Origin: UBA10939 sp050942745
GTDB taxonomy: Bacteria; Myxococcota; Myxococcia; Myxococcales; UBA5297
DNA: 22,415 bases
NCBI GenBank assembly: GCA_050942745.1
Contig: JBMNNX010000090.1
Coordinates: forward strand, 1 to 22,415
Direction: 5' to 3'
In this document: positions 13,565 to 21,237 of the stretch, piece by piece
How the letters are laid out: each line of letters begins with the position of its first letter
Position numbering within the stretch: the first letter of the stretch is position 1
Made by a program: the position numbers and the translations under genes
The notes under the pieces: model-generated
What the model saw: only the letters and a program-made list of their open reading frames with translations
The model's database searches: none
Told to the model about the DNA's origin: nothing

Positions 13565-13620
13565 CTCTCGACTCTCGACCCTCGACTCTCGACCGTCTAC
13601 CCCCGACTCTCGACCGTCGC
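13565..13620 (-). repeat. Heptamer tandem repeat (copy 3), at the 3' end of a gene
   Basis: Eight 7-bp units on the + strand: CTCTCGA x2, CCCTCGA, CTCTCGA, CCGTCTA, CCCCCGA, CTCTCGA, CCGTCGC. The variant unit CCGTCTA supplies the TAG stop of the minus-strand gene at 13597. The sense-strand entry is GGCGACGGTCGAG, identical to that of copy 1. Confidence 0.85.
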
Positions 13621-14103
13621 CCTCTCCATGACGACCGAGAGGCTCGCCTTGCGGACCATCTCCTCGGTGACCGCGTTCTCGAAGGCGACCTGGAGCTGAG
13701 TCGGCAGCTCGCGCCCCTGGACGAGCCAGAGCCGGCGCGCCGCACGTCCTGCCCTGGCCGCGGCGGGCGCGGGCGCCGGAGCCGGCGGGCCGAAGAGGCG
13801 CCCGAAGTGCTGGCAGACAAGCTCGAAGGCGGACTCGACCTCCGCCAGGCCCGACTCGGCCTCGAGGCGAAACCGCACGCTGACGACCCGGTCCAGACCC
13901 TTGCTGCGCGCAAAGCCGATCTCGACCTCGCTCGAGGCCATCTCGTGCGGCTTGGACCGCAACAGCACCGAGCCTTTCGCCCGCGACAGCTCGCCGCTCT
14001 CGAGCGCGAGCGCGTCGCGCAGCGGCATGCCTATCTCCATGCCTCGGAAGGTGCCCTTGCGGTCGGTGACCGCGAGCTCGAACCACTTGTCGGCGTTGCT
14101 CAT
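13597..14103 (-). CDS. Conserved-looking protein of unknown function
   Basis: 168 residues, ATG at 14103 with GAGAGGG just upstream; the gene starts 22 bp after the endonuclease stop, so it is likely the last gene of that operon. No signal peptide or membrane helix. The N-terminal half (WFELAVTDRKGTFRGMEIGMPL...VSVRFRLEAE) looks like beta strands. A Pro/Ala linker (PPAPAPAPAAARAGRAARR) separates it from a short C-terminal segment. The last seven or so residues (ATVESRG) come from the heptamer array, so the original C-terminus may be altered. I do not recognise the family. Confidence 0.65.
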   Translation of the reverse strand: MSNADKWFELAVTDRKGTFRGMEIGMPLRDALALESGELSRAKGSVLLRSKPHEMASSEVEIGFARSKGLDRVVSVRFRLEAESGLAEVESAFELVCQHFGRLFGPPAPAPAPAAARAGRAARRLWLVQGRELPTQLQVAFENAVTEEMVRKASLSVVMERATVESRG

Positions 14104-14125
14104 GCGCCCTCTCGAAGGTTGCGAA

Positions 14126-15802
14126 TCACCGGGCGGCGTGCGGCCACTCGGGCCCGCCCCAGATCTCGTGGACCCACTCCGGATGGTCGACGAACGGGTT
14201 CCGGTTGCGCTGGAAGGTCTCGAAGATGACGTCGTTGCGCGCCCGCTCCCGGTCGTCGGGCGGATCGTCGATGTGCCACTGCAGCAGGTGCGAAAGCTTG
14301 CCGTGGCGCGGGGTGCTCATGTGGTGGTTGTTGTCCGGCTGGCCCTGCGCGTTGAGCAGCGACGGGATCGCCTCGACCAGCTCGAGGTCGGGCATCGGCG
14401 GGTCGTCGCCCTCGTAGCGCACCGCCATGTAGAAGAGCGTCCGCGCGACGTCGCCCTTGACCTCGTCGCGCGGCTCGAACGAGACGCCGTCAACGATGTT
14501 GCAGGCGGTGTCCGAGTAGGGCACGCCGCCCTCGGCGAAGTCGAGGTGCCAGCGCGCGCTGTTGACGTCGGGGCGAGTGGGCCGCAGGTTGTGCAGGTCG
14601 CTGTAGCCGGCGTAGGCGTCGGAGCCGAAACCGCCGTGGCTCTTGGCCCAGATGTGCTCCTTGTTGAAGTCCGACCGCGTCGATTGGCCCGTGTAGAACT
14701 GGATTATCGAGCCGGGGTTGTTCGGGTCGGCGTCGGTGACGCTGAAGGCCGCGTTCACGTCGTCGCGATACGAGAGCACGACGTGGTTGGCGATGATCTC
14801 GTGGAGCGCCGCCTTCAGCTCGCTGCCCGTCTTGCCCATCGCGCGCTCGTAATACGTCTCGAGCGTCGCCCCGACGATCTGCCAGTCGCCGGCCGCGTCG
14901 CCCTCGCCCTCGCTCGCCCGCCGCAAGCGCGCCCAGTGGCGATCGGCATCGGGAATGGCCACCGCGTCGTCCGGGCTCGTCGAGGGCCACTCGGCGGCGT
15001 CAACCACCTTCTGCGCCGCCGCGAGCGCGGCCTCCCGCAGCCAGTCGATCTGGTTGCGGCCGGTCTCGTAGACGACCGCGTCGAGCACCGTGCCGTCCGC
15101 GGCCTCCAACCAGAGCAGGCCGTGCTTGAAGCTCGGGCCGAACGGCTCCGACGAGACGAAGTCCCAGACCCTGGGGTTGTTGTCGCTTTTCTGCGAATCG
15201 GTCGTGCCGGTGTAGGAGGCGCCGTGGACTCGCAAGACGTCGCCGTCGGCGAGCGCGAACGGGAGCTGCGCGCTCTCGAGCTGCTGATTGACGTAGGCGT
15301 GGTTTGCCGACCAGTACGACCAGCCGCCGAGCTGCGCCAGCGCGTCCGCGTGGGCGACCGTCAGCTCGACCCAGACGTCCTCGCCATCGGAGACCGGGCC
15401 GTCGTAGGAGAGCCCGAAGGCCGAAATGAAGACCGGAGGCCACTCGGGCAGCGGCGGAACGCCTGCGTCGGCCTCTCCGCCATCGGGCGCGCCCGCGTCC
15501 TCGGCCGGAAGCCCCGCGTCCTCGGCCGGAGTGCCCGCGTCGTCGCCCTGAGCCCCCGCGTCCTCGAGCGGCGCCCCCGCGTCTTCGCCGGCATCGAGCC
15601 CGGCGTCGAGGGACGCGTCGGGCAGGCCGGCGTCGGTTGAGGCGTCGGACGGCTCGACCCCGGAGTCGGCGGCGACGCCGCTGTCCTCGACCACAGGTGG
15701 CGCGGGCTCGGACGGGCATCCGGTGAGCGTCACGAGGGCGATGAGCAGAGGAGCGATAGTCGTGGCGACGGGGCGGAAGACGATTCGTGGCGTGCGGATC
15801 AT
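14126..15802 (-). CDS. Secreted endonuclease I family lipoprotein with N-terminal lamin-tail-like domain
   Basis: 558 residues from the ATG at 15802; an in-frame GTG at 15814 is possible. The signal LLIALVTLTGC carries a lipobox. Residues about 35-110 are a low-complexity stalk with repeated (E/D)DAG-type units. Next is a beta-rich region (about 125-250, FISAFGLSYDG...VWDFVSSEPFG...DGTVLDAVVYE) that resembles a lamin-tail (LTD) domain. The endonuclease I catalytic part follows, with NKEHIWAKSHG (His383) and then DLHNLRPTRPDVNSAR, the two signature blocks of EndA/NucM-type nucleases. These enzymes cut DNA non-specifically outside the cytoplasm; a role in nutrition or prey/biofilm DNA breakdown fits a surface lipoprotein but is inferred. 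Downstream of the YqaA-like gene by 34 bp. Confidence 0.9.
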   Translation of the reverse strand: MIRTPRIVFRPVATTIAPLLIALVTLTGCPSEPAPPVVEDSGVAADSGVEPSDASTDAGLPDASLDAGLDAGEDAGAPLEDAGAQGDDAGTPAEDAGLPAEDAGAPDGGEADAGVPPLPEWPPVFISAFGLSYDGPVSDGEDVWVELTVAHADALAQLGGWSYWSANHAYVNQQLESAQLPFALADGDVLRVHGASYTGTTDSQKSDNNPRVWDFVSSEPFGPSFKHGLLWLEAADGTVLDAVVYETGRNQIDWLREAALAAAQKVVDAAEWPSTSPDDAVAIPDADRHWARLRRASEGEGDAAGDWQIVGATLETYYERAMGKTGSELKAALHEIIANHVVLSYRDDVNAAFSVTDADPNNPGSIIQFYTGQSTRSDFNKEHIWAKSHGGFGSDAYAGYSDLHNLRPTRPDVNSARWHLDFAEGGVPYSDTACNIVDGVSFEPRDEVKGDVARTLFYMAVRYEGDDPPMPDLELVEAIPSLLNAQGQPDNNHHMSTPRHGKLSHLLQWHIDDPPDDRERARNDVIFETFQRNRNPFVDHPEWVHEIWGGPEWPHAAR

Positions 15803-15836
15803 GTCGAGGCCCACGATACACCACGACTCCCTGCGG

Positions 15837-16241
15837 TCAGCTCGCGAGCAGGGCGATGGCGCCATAGCGCGCGAGCTTTCCCGCGGCCATGAAGAGCGCG
15901 CTCCAGACCGGATTGAGCCGCAACCACCCGGCGGCCACGCACAGCGCGTCGCCGACCACCGGCGCCCAGGCGAAGAGCAGCGCCGCCGGGCCCCAGCGCT
16001 CGACCAGGGCGCGCCCGCGCTTTGGGGCCGTCTTCGCGAAGAGCCGGCCCAGCGCATAGGACGTCATCCCGCCGAGCGTGTTGCCGAGCGTGCCCACGCC
16101 CAGCGCCCACCAGACCAAGTGCGGATGGACGCGGAGCACGCCGAAGAGCACCGCCTCCGAGCCGCCGGGAAGCAGCGTCGCGGCGAGGAAGCTGGAGGCG
16201 AACAGGCCCCACAGGCTGAGCTCTTCGGTGACGCCGGGCAT
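15837..16241 (-). CDS. YqaA-type (SNARE-associated/VTT) small membrane protein
   Basis: 134 residues, the usual length of YqaA proteins. The segment LFASSFLAATLLPGGSEAVLF is characteristic of YqaA, followed by GTLGNTLGGMTSYALGR and a C-terminal pair of hydrophobic helices (AALLFAWAPVVGDALCVAAGWL, SALFMAAGKLARYGAIALL). About four membrane segments. Related VTT/DedA proteins are thought to act in lipid transport; the role of YqaA is not established. ATG at 16241 with GAGGG 11 bp upstream. First gene of a likely three-gene minus-strand operon with the nuclease and the unknown protein. Confidence 0.88.
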   Translation of the reverse strand: MPGVTEELSLWGLFASSFLAATLLPGGSEAVLFGVLRVHPHLVWWALGVGTLGNTLGGMTSYALGRLFAKTAPKRGRALVERWGPAALLFAWAPVVGDALCVAAGWLRLNPVWSALFMAAGKLARYGAIALLAS

Positions 16242-16716
16242 GTCGATCGCGATCCCTCGCCAGGTCCCCGCTCACCCCGAGCATAGCCGTGGACTGGCCT
16301 TCTCCGTGACCGCGCGAGCGCACGTCATAGTCCCCTCTCCCGCGCTTGCGCGCCGCTGCGCGGGGAGGGGGCTTTGTCCGGGCTCTCGCGCGCTGAGTCG
16401 GGGAAGCGGGCGGCCCGGAACTCGCCTCGGCGGCTCCCCCGGTCACCCCTCCCGCCGACCACGCCCTACTGCGGCCCTCGTTACATTGGGCCGGCCGACA
16501 TTCGAACGGCCGAAGAGGTGACGCTCCTCCCTACCCCGGGCGAGATGGCGGCCCGCCTTCCCTCCGGCCACGCACCGCCCTCCGCCGTGAAGCGCGGGCT
16601 GGGAAAGGTCGCGCGCGCCCCTGTTGTTCTGCCCCCGGACGCCGAAACAGCGGGCGAGAGACGTCGGCTCGCTCGTGCGCCGGTCCTACGCCTGCTCGTC
16701 ACCTTTCCGAGACTCG
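16242..16716. other. Divergent intergenic region, no gene
   Basis: This 475-bp stretch lies between the YqaA-like gene (-) and the M23 gene (+). Open frames here have no sensible protein features. It contains a strong hairpin at 16332-16370 and a segment CTCACCCCGAGC near 16272 that resembles dispersed repeat sequence in 5550-5650. Promoters for both flanking genes should lie here, but no hexamers are convincing. Confidence 0.5.
16332..16370. repeat. Long GC-rich hairpin
   Basis: CCCCTCTCCCGCGC (16332-16345) pairs with GCGCGGGGAGGGG (16358-16370), 13 bp with one bulged base. It lies between divergent genes, where a terminator is not expected, so a dispersed REP-type element is more likely. 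Confidence 0.6.
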
Positions 16717-17976
16717 ATGCCTCCACGCCGACCACGCGCACTCACCCGCGGCCTCCTTGCCGCAGCTCTGGCAACGATGGTGCTCGGTGCGCTCGCGCCC
16801 GCCGTGGTCTGGTTCGCTCGCGACTTCCAGGGGCCCGGCGACCGCTCGCTGTCGCGCTACCTGCCCCTCTTGACGTTCCGGCCTCGCCCGCGATGGAGCC
16901 TGCCAGGCTCCGACTGCGAGATCGCCCGGGTTGCCCGCCAATCCGGAACGCGCCCTGCGCTGCTCAAAGGCGTCGCGCTCGCGCTCAGCTCCGATCCAGA
17001 CGCGCTCGCGCTGACGATGGACCTTTCGCCGCGAACCCGCGAGCTGCTCGTCACGCTCGGTGAGCGAGAGGAGCTCCTCGAAACTCCCGAGGGCCGGCTC
17101 GAGGCCGTCGGCAGGGGCCTCGCCGATCTCGAAGAGCTCTTTGGCGGCGAAGAGGCGGCGCTCGTCGCGCTGGTCGCCGGTATCGAGCCGACGGCGAAGG
17201 CGGTCGAAGAGGTCCATCGCCGCGGCCTCAACCCGACCTACGAGAACCTCGCCCGCCGCCTGCCCCGGACGCTGCGGCGCGAAGCGAACGCCGTCGTTCC
17301 TGGCGCGCTCTCGCTCGCCACGGCCTTCGACATGGACTGGCCTTCGGGCTCTTTCCAGCGCCTCAGCTCGGCGTTCGGCATGCGCATCCATCCGGTCAAA
17401 GGGACGCGCCGGCTGCACGCCGGCATCGACATCCCGATGCCGTGCGGCACGCCGGTGACCGCCACCGCGAGCGGCAAGGTCGTTCGGGCGAGCTACGACC
17501 GCGTCAGCGGCTGGCACGTCACCATCGACCACGGCAGAGGCGTCACCAGCTCCTACATGCACAACGACAAGCTGCTCGTCAGGCGCGGGGAGCGGGTGCA
17601 CCGCGATCAGGTCATCGCGCTCTCGGGCAACACGGGGCGGACGACCGGGCCGCACCTGCACTACGAAGTCGCGCACGCTGGGACTCCGGTCGATCCGTTC
17701 TTCCTTTACCGGCGAGGCGAGCTCGTCGCCGCGGCCGACAAGGAGAGCGGCCGAGAGGAGGCGCTGCTGCAAACGCCCAGGATCGCCCCGTCGGCGCGGC
17801 GCCGTCAGGCCTGCTCGCGGTCATCGCCAGGCGGTAGGCGAGCGCCGCGGGCGAACTCGAGCTTGCTGTCGCTGACTACGGCGGCCGTGGTCGCCGAGTT
17901 CCCGGTCGAAGTCGCCGACTATGGAGGCCGTAGTCGCTGGCTTCCCGGTCGAAGTCGCCGACTATGGCAGCCATAG
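16717..17976 (+). CDS. M23 family metallopeptidase (LytM-type), membrane-anchored
   Basis: 419 residues from the ATG at 16717; the frame stays open to a TTG at 16624. An N-terminal hydrophobic helix (LLAAALATMVLGALAPAVVWF) follows a basic start, so the enzyme is probably exported and anchored. Residues 60-200 are helical. The M23 domain begins about 210: SAFGMRIHPVKGTRRLHAGIDIP with His234 and Asp238, DHGRGVTSSYMHND, and HLHYEV with His313/His315, all the zinc and catalytic motifs. These enzymes hydrolyse peptidoglycan cross-bridges or activate amidases. The catalytic domain ends near residue 345. The last ~35 residues, from about SLTTAAVV, are encoded by the dyad array, and the TAG stop lies within one dyad (CCATAGTC), so the C-terminus looks acquired and is probably not functional. 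Confidence 0.9.
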   Translation: MPPRRPRALTRGLLAAALATMVLGALAPAVVWFARDFQGPGDRSLSRYLPLLTFRPRPRWSLPGSDCEIARVARQSGTRPALLKGVALALSSDPDALALTMDLSPRTRELLVTLGEREELLETPEGRLEAVGRGLADLEELFGGEEAALVALVAGIEPTAKAVEEVHRRGLNPTYENLARRLPRTLRREANAVVPGALSLATAFDMDWPSGSFQRLSSAFGMRIHPVKGTRRLHAGIDIPMPCGTPVTATASGKVVRASYDRVSGWHVTIDHGRGVTSSYMHNDKLLVRRGERVHRDQVIALSGNTGRTTGPHLHYEVAHAGTPVDPFFLYRRGELVAAADKESGREEALLQTPRIAPSARRRQACSRSSPGGRRAPRANSSLLSLTTAAVVAEFPVEVADYGGRSRWLPGRSRRLWQP

Positions 17977-18223
17977 TCGCTGGCTTCCCGGTCGAAGTCG
18001 CCGACTATGGCAGCCATAGTCGCTGGCTTCCCGGTCGAAGTCGCCAACTATGGCAGCCATAGTCGCTGGCTTCCCGCTCGAAGCTTCCGACTTCGAAGCC
18101 TAACTCCTCGACTTCGCGTGGATAGTTGCCGACTTCGCGGTCGAAGTCGTCGGCTTCCCGGCCATAGTCATCGACTTCGCCGTCATAGTCTTCGACTTCG
18201 CGATCATAGTCGGCGACTTACCC
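17874..18223. repeat. Tandem array of 21/22-bp dyad half-units (43-bp higher-order unit)
   Basis: At least sixteen half-units are consecutive with starts at 17874, 17896, 17917, 17939, 17960, 17982, 18003, 18025, 18046, 18068, 18089, 18110, 18131, 18152, 18173 and 18194, plus a fragment at 18215. Each is a dyad of 18-19 bp plus a 3-bp spacer. In the left part two types alternate: GACTATGGCAGCCATAGTC (perfect 8-bp arms) and GGCTTCCCGGTCGAAGTC, making the 43-bp unit. The right part uses GACTTCGCGGTCGAAGTC and hybrids with one TTC arm and one CAT arm, at exactly 21 bp. The array lies between the 3' ends of the M23 gene and the ligD-like gene. Function unknown. Confidence 0.9.
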
Positions 18224-18295
18224 AGAATGGATCAGTTCTCCCCCGGATGGGGTGTATGCCCCCCCGCGAGCGGCCGCCTCGCCCATCGCCAGGGC

Positions 18296-19252
18296 TCAGG
18301 TGCGTAGGCCGAGCGTGCGCGAGGCCGGCTCGACGAGCGGCGCAAGGTCGAACCGGTCGCCGCCGAAGGGCGGGACCCAGAGGTCGCCGAGGCGGCGGAC
18401 GCGCTCGGGCACGTTCCTGAGCGTGAAGTCTTCGATCTCGATGCCCTGCTCGACCTCGCGCCAGGTCACCGGGGTCGAGACCGTCGCCAGCGGCTTGGGG
18501 CGCACCGAGTAGACCGAGGCGAGCGTGCTGCCCCAGCGGTTCTGGTTGTAGTCGATGAGCACCCGGCCCTCAGGGCGCGCGGCGATCTCGTAGACCGCGG
18601 TGGCGAGCTGCGGCATGCGCCGCTCGACCTCGAAAGCGAAGGCTTTGGCAAAGGTCCAAACCTGCTTCTGCGTCGGCCCGCGCACGATGCCGACGTAGAG
18701 GTGCATGCCCTTCGAGCCGCTGGTCTTGGCGTAGACCCGCATCCCCAGCGCCTCGAGCAGCTCGCGCACGCGCAGGGCGAGCTCGCGCACGTCGGCGAAG
18801 GTCGCGCCCGGGACCGGATCGAGATCGAAGTGCAGGTAGTCCGGCCGGTTCAGCTCGTCGCGGCGGCTGTACCACGGGTTCAGGTCGATGCAGCCGAGGT
18901 TGATGATCCAGAGCAACGAGGCGAGGTCCTGGACGACGGGAAAGTCGATGACGTTCCCCGAGCGATGGACGACGCGCACGGTCTCTATCCACTCCGGCCT
19001 GGGGCGAGGGGCGCGCTTCATGAAGAAGAACTCACCCTGCCAGCCATTCGGATAGCGCTTCATCACCATCGGCCGGTCGCGCAGGTGCGGCAGCAGCACT
19101 TCGGAGACCGACTCGTAGTAGCGCAGCAGGTCCCGCTTCGAGAGGCCGAGGGCGGGCCAGAACGGCTTGTTCAGGTGCGTGAGCCGGACCTGGCGATCGC
19201 CGACACGGACGACGGCCTTATCGACCTCGTCGGGGATCACCGAGGGGCTCAT
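18296..19252 (-). CDS. LigD-type DNA polymerase/primase domain protein (NHEJ, stand-alone)
   Basis: 318 residues from the ATG at 19252, exactly one LigD polymerase (PolDom, archaeo-eukaryotic primase superfamily). LTHLNKPFWP near the N-terminus, GEFFFMKRAPRPRPEWI, LHFDLDP with metal ligands Asp143 and Asp145, SGSKGMHLYV with His184, and VLIDYNQNRWGSTLASVYSVRP with the third Asp234 are all present. The family adds nucleotides, with a ribonucleotide preference, at broken ends in Ku-dependent non-homologous end joining. No ligase or phosphoesterase domain is attached, and no Ku or ligase gene occurs in the window, so partners must be encoded elsewhere if the pathway is complete. Divergent from the next gene across about 200 bp. 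Confidence 0.93.
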   Translation of the reverse strand: MSPSVIPDEVDKAVVRVGDRQVRLTHLNKPFWPALGLSKRDLLRYYESVSEVLLPHLRDRPMVMKRYPNGWQGEFFFMKRAPRPRPEWIETVRVVHRSGNVIDFPVVQDLASLLWIINLGCIDLNPWYSRRDELNRPDYLHFDLDPVPGATFADVRELALRVRELLEALGMRVYAKTSGSKGMHLYVGIVRGPTQKQVWTFAKAFAFEVERRMPQLATAVYEIAARPEGRVLIDYNQNRWGSTLASVYSVRPKPLATVSTPVTWREVEQGIEIEDFTLRNVPERVRRLGDLWVPPFGGDRFDLAPLVEPASRTLGLRT

Positions 19253-19453
19253 GCGACCAAGGTGGCGACGCCGAAGAGAGCCCAGCAAGCGCCGCGTCCC
19301 TGATGCGCGCCCGCATTGCGGAAGGTCAGCCGCCCGGAGCGCGAGCTGGCTTCGCGGCCGCCGCTGGCGCTCTGGGATTCGGTACGCCCGCTCGACCGCT
19401 CCTATGATGGCTGGGCAGGCTCTGGCTCGAACCCGCCCCACGGGAGGCCGTCC

Positions 19454-20431
19454 ATGAAGAGATCGCTCGTGCGCATCGCCATCCTCGTCATCGTCGGGGC
19501 GCTTGCCGGGCTCGCATTCGTCGAAGTGCGGCAGAGCCGCTGTGAGGCCAAGGTCGCCGAGCTCGAAGCCTGGTACACCGCGCTGGCCGAGGAGGGGAAC
19601 CGCGGCTTTGACCTGCTGGGCAAGGGCGTGCAACTCGTCGCGAGCAAGCGCCGGGGGCGCCAGTTCCTAGCCCAGGCCTCGGTCGAGGCGAGCCGGGGCG
19701 TGGTCCAGGTGAACGGCGCACCGGTAGCGATGAGCGTTTCGGACGGCCAGCCGCTCGACCGAATAACGGAGGCGCTCGTCGGGCTCCACGGCCCTGGACC
19801 TGCGCGGTCGCCCCGGCTCGAGGCTGCGAAGGGCGCCGACGCGCGGCGACCGCCCGTTCCCGACGCAATCGCCCTTTTCATCGACAGGCAGACGAAGTGG
19901 TCGGTGGTCTGCGATCTCGTCGAAGCGGTCGCGAACGCCGGCTACCGGCGAGTCCTCTTCGTCGCCGAGGGAACGAGCGCGGTCATTGCGCCACCCCGCG
20001 CCAGCAACACCGAGCGCTTCGAATCGCTCGCCCGGCAGGCTTCAGGCGTCCCTGCCCCGGTGCTCAGTCCTGACAGCCCTGCCCGAGAGCGCCTCTACGA
20101 CGAATGCCAGCCGGCGGTGGAGCTTCTCGAAACGTATTCCCGCACCAACCCTCTGCAGGTCTTGGCCCGGGCGCCTCGGGAGATTCCCGCCGCTATTCGG
20201 GCTTGCGACTGCGCTGTCGATTTCGACGCGGTGAAGAATCAACTCTGGGCGCAGATGGGCCGCTTCTCCGGTCCTGCGCTCGTCGATGTCCCCTTCACGC
20301 TGGCCGACGAAGGTGCCGCGGCGCGAGTGGTCGAGGGCACGGCGCAGCAGCCGTTCGAAGCGGTTTTTCCGGCCCTCGAGGCGGCTGCGCTTTCGGGTGA
20401 ACCGCTCCGATTGCGGGCGACGGGGCGCTGA
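19454..20431 (+). CDS. Membrane-anchored periplasmic protein, possible ExbD/TolR-like fold
   Basis: 325 residues; ATG at 19454 with an excellent GGGAGG 6 bp upstream. A single N-terminal membrane helix (LVRIAILVIVGALAGLAFV) is followed by a short coiled-coil-like stretch. The segment after residue 135, ALFIDRQTKWSVVCDLVEAVANAGYRRVLFVAEG, resembles the periplasmic domain of ExbD/TolR (strand, helix, strand). The later part has a conserved-looking CQPAVELLETYS...EIPAAIRACDCAVDFDAVKNQLW region with three cysteines. ExbD proteins work with ExbB/TolQ proton channels, but none is present here and the N-terminal helix lacks an obvious ExbD aspartate. The assignment is tentative; a hypothetical periplasmic protein is the safe call. 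Confidence 0.75.
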   Translation: MKRSLVRIAILVIVGALAGLAFVEVRQSRCEAKVAELEAWYTALAEEGNRGFDLLGKGVQLVASKRRGRQFLAQASVEASRGVVQVNGAPVAMSVSDGQPLDRITEALVGLHGPGPARSPRLEAAKGADARRPPVPDAIALFIDRQTKWSVVCDLVEAVANAGYRRVLFVAEGTSAVIAPPRASNTERFESLARQASGVPAPVLSPDSPARERLYDECQPAVELLETYSRTNPLQVLARAPREIPAAIRACDCAVDFDAVKNQLWAQMGRFSGPALVDVPFTLADEGAAARVVEGTAQQPFEAVFPALEAAALSGEPLRLRATGR

Positions 20432-20641
20432 CCGATGGGCTCGATCGCCCGCTCCTTCGGCGCCCACGGGCCGAGGGCTCGCGCAGCTTCGAGACCCGCG
20501 GAACCGAGCCGCCGTCTTCCGTCGCCGAGGCCGCGTTCTTCCGGGCGCGGGACTCATTCGACCTCTGGTCGAGCTTCGACGCCCGCCCAGCCAACATCCA
20601 TCGAAGCTGAAGGAAGCAACCCCTAGCGCGGAAGCGAAATC

Positions 20642-21163
20642 ATGAGCGAGGACGAAAGGCTTCAGGCGGCCATCCTCACGGCCGGCGTCGGCGTCGAGCA
20701 GGTCGGGCTCGACGACGGCGTCCGGTTCGAGGTCGACGAAGACGAGGGCACCATCACGCTCACGCTCGGCGCCGAAGGCGAGGAGACGTTCGACGACATC
20801 GATGAGGCGCTGGAGCGGATCGAGGCCTACGGCGAGGAGTACGGGGGCGACGGTTCCCGTCCTGGGGCCATCGTGGAGTTCGTGAGCAAGGTGAACGGGC
20901 TTGTTGCGAAGGTCCCTCCCGACGAGAAGTTCGACGAGCTGATGGGTCTCTACGACCGAGTCGAGGCACTGGCGGAAAAGATCGGCCTCGAGAGCTGGAG
21001 GAAGGTCTCGGGCGCCCAGGGTGAAGAGGTGATGGCGGATGAGCACGGCGACGTAGGCTTCTACCAAGATGGGAACGGAGTGCTCTGGTACGTCTTCGTC
21101 GATGAGGATGGATGCGTGGGCTATCGCATCTGGGATGGCGAGAAATTCGACGAAGACGAGTGA
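20642..21163 (+). CDS. Small acidic protein of unknown function
   Basis: 173 residues, ATG at 20642 with GGAAG 7 bp upstream. Strongly acidic, with runs such as EVDEDEG, ETFDDIDEALERIEAYGEEYGGDG and KFDEDE at the C-terminus. No signal peptide, membrane helix or cysteine cluster. The central part (FVSKVNGLVAKVPPDEKFDELMGLYDRVEALAEKIG) is helical and the C-terminal part (GDVGFYQDGNGVLWYVFVDEDGCVGYRIWDG) looks like a small beta sheet rich in aromatics. Probably cytoplasmic. I do not recognise it. It is 210 bp from the preceding gene, and that gap shows nothing else. Confidence 0.75.
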   Translation: MSEDERLQAAILTAGVGVEQVGLDDGVRFEVDEDEGTITLTLGAEGEETFDDIDEALERIEAYGEEYGGDGSRPGAIVEFVSKVNGLVAKVPPDEKFDELMGLYDRVEALAEKIGLESWRKVSGAQGEEVMADEHGDVGFYQDGNGVLWYVFVDEDGCVGYRIWDGEKFDEDE

Positions 21164-21198
21164 CACCACCGGCTGGTGCTGCGAGATGCGCTTGAACC

Positions 21199-21232
21199 TG
21201 GCCCCGGTCCTCTCAGTGTGAAGCCCGGGCCA
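21199..21232. terminator. Hairpin between convergent genes
   Basis: TGGCCCcGG (21199-21207) pairs with CCGGGCCA (21225-21232) with one bulged C, around a 17-base loop. A small hairpin CACCA...TGGTG (21164-21178) lies directly after the upstream stop. No T-run, so the call of a bidirectional terminator rests mainly on position. Confidence 0.3.
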
Positions 21233-21237
21233 AGCGG

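Noticed and set aside
15803..16057. N-terminal extension of the nuclease gene
   Set aside because: It would overlap the YqaA-like gene on the same strand and would bury the clear lipoprotein signal that starts at 15802.
16332..16370. Rho-independent terminator
   Set aside because: The hairpin lies between divergent genes and no gene reads into it, so a termination role is not supported.
17874..18223. CRISPR array
   Set aside because: Repeats are directly abutting with only 3-bp spacers that are themselves similar; there are no unique spacers and no cas genes.
18007..18420. A 137-codon plus-strand frame rich in SRRL/RDHSRRL repeats
   Set aside because: Its repeats are only the translation of the DNA dyad array, and its 3' part is antisense to the ligD-like gene.
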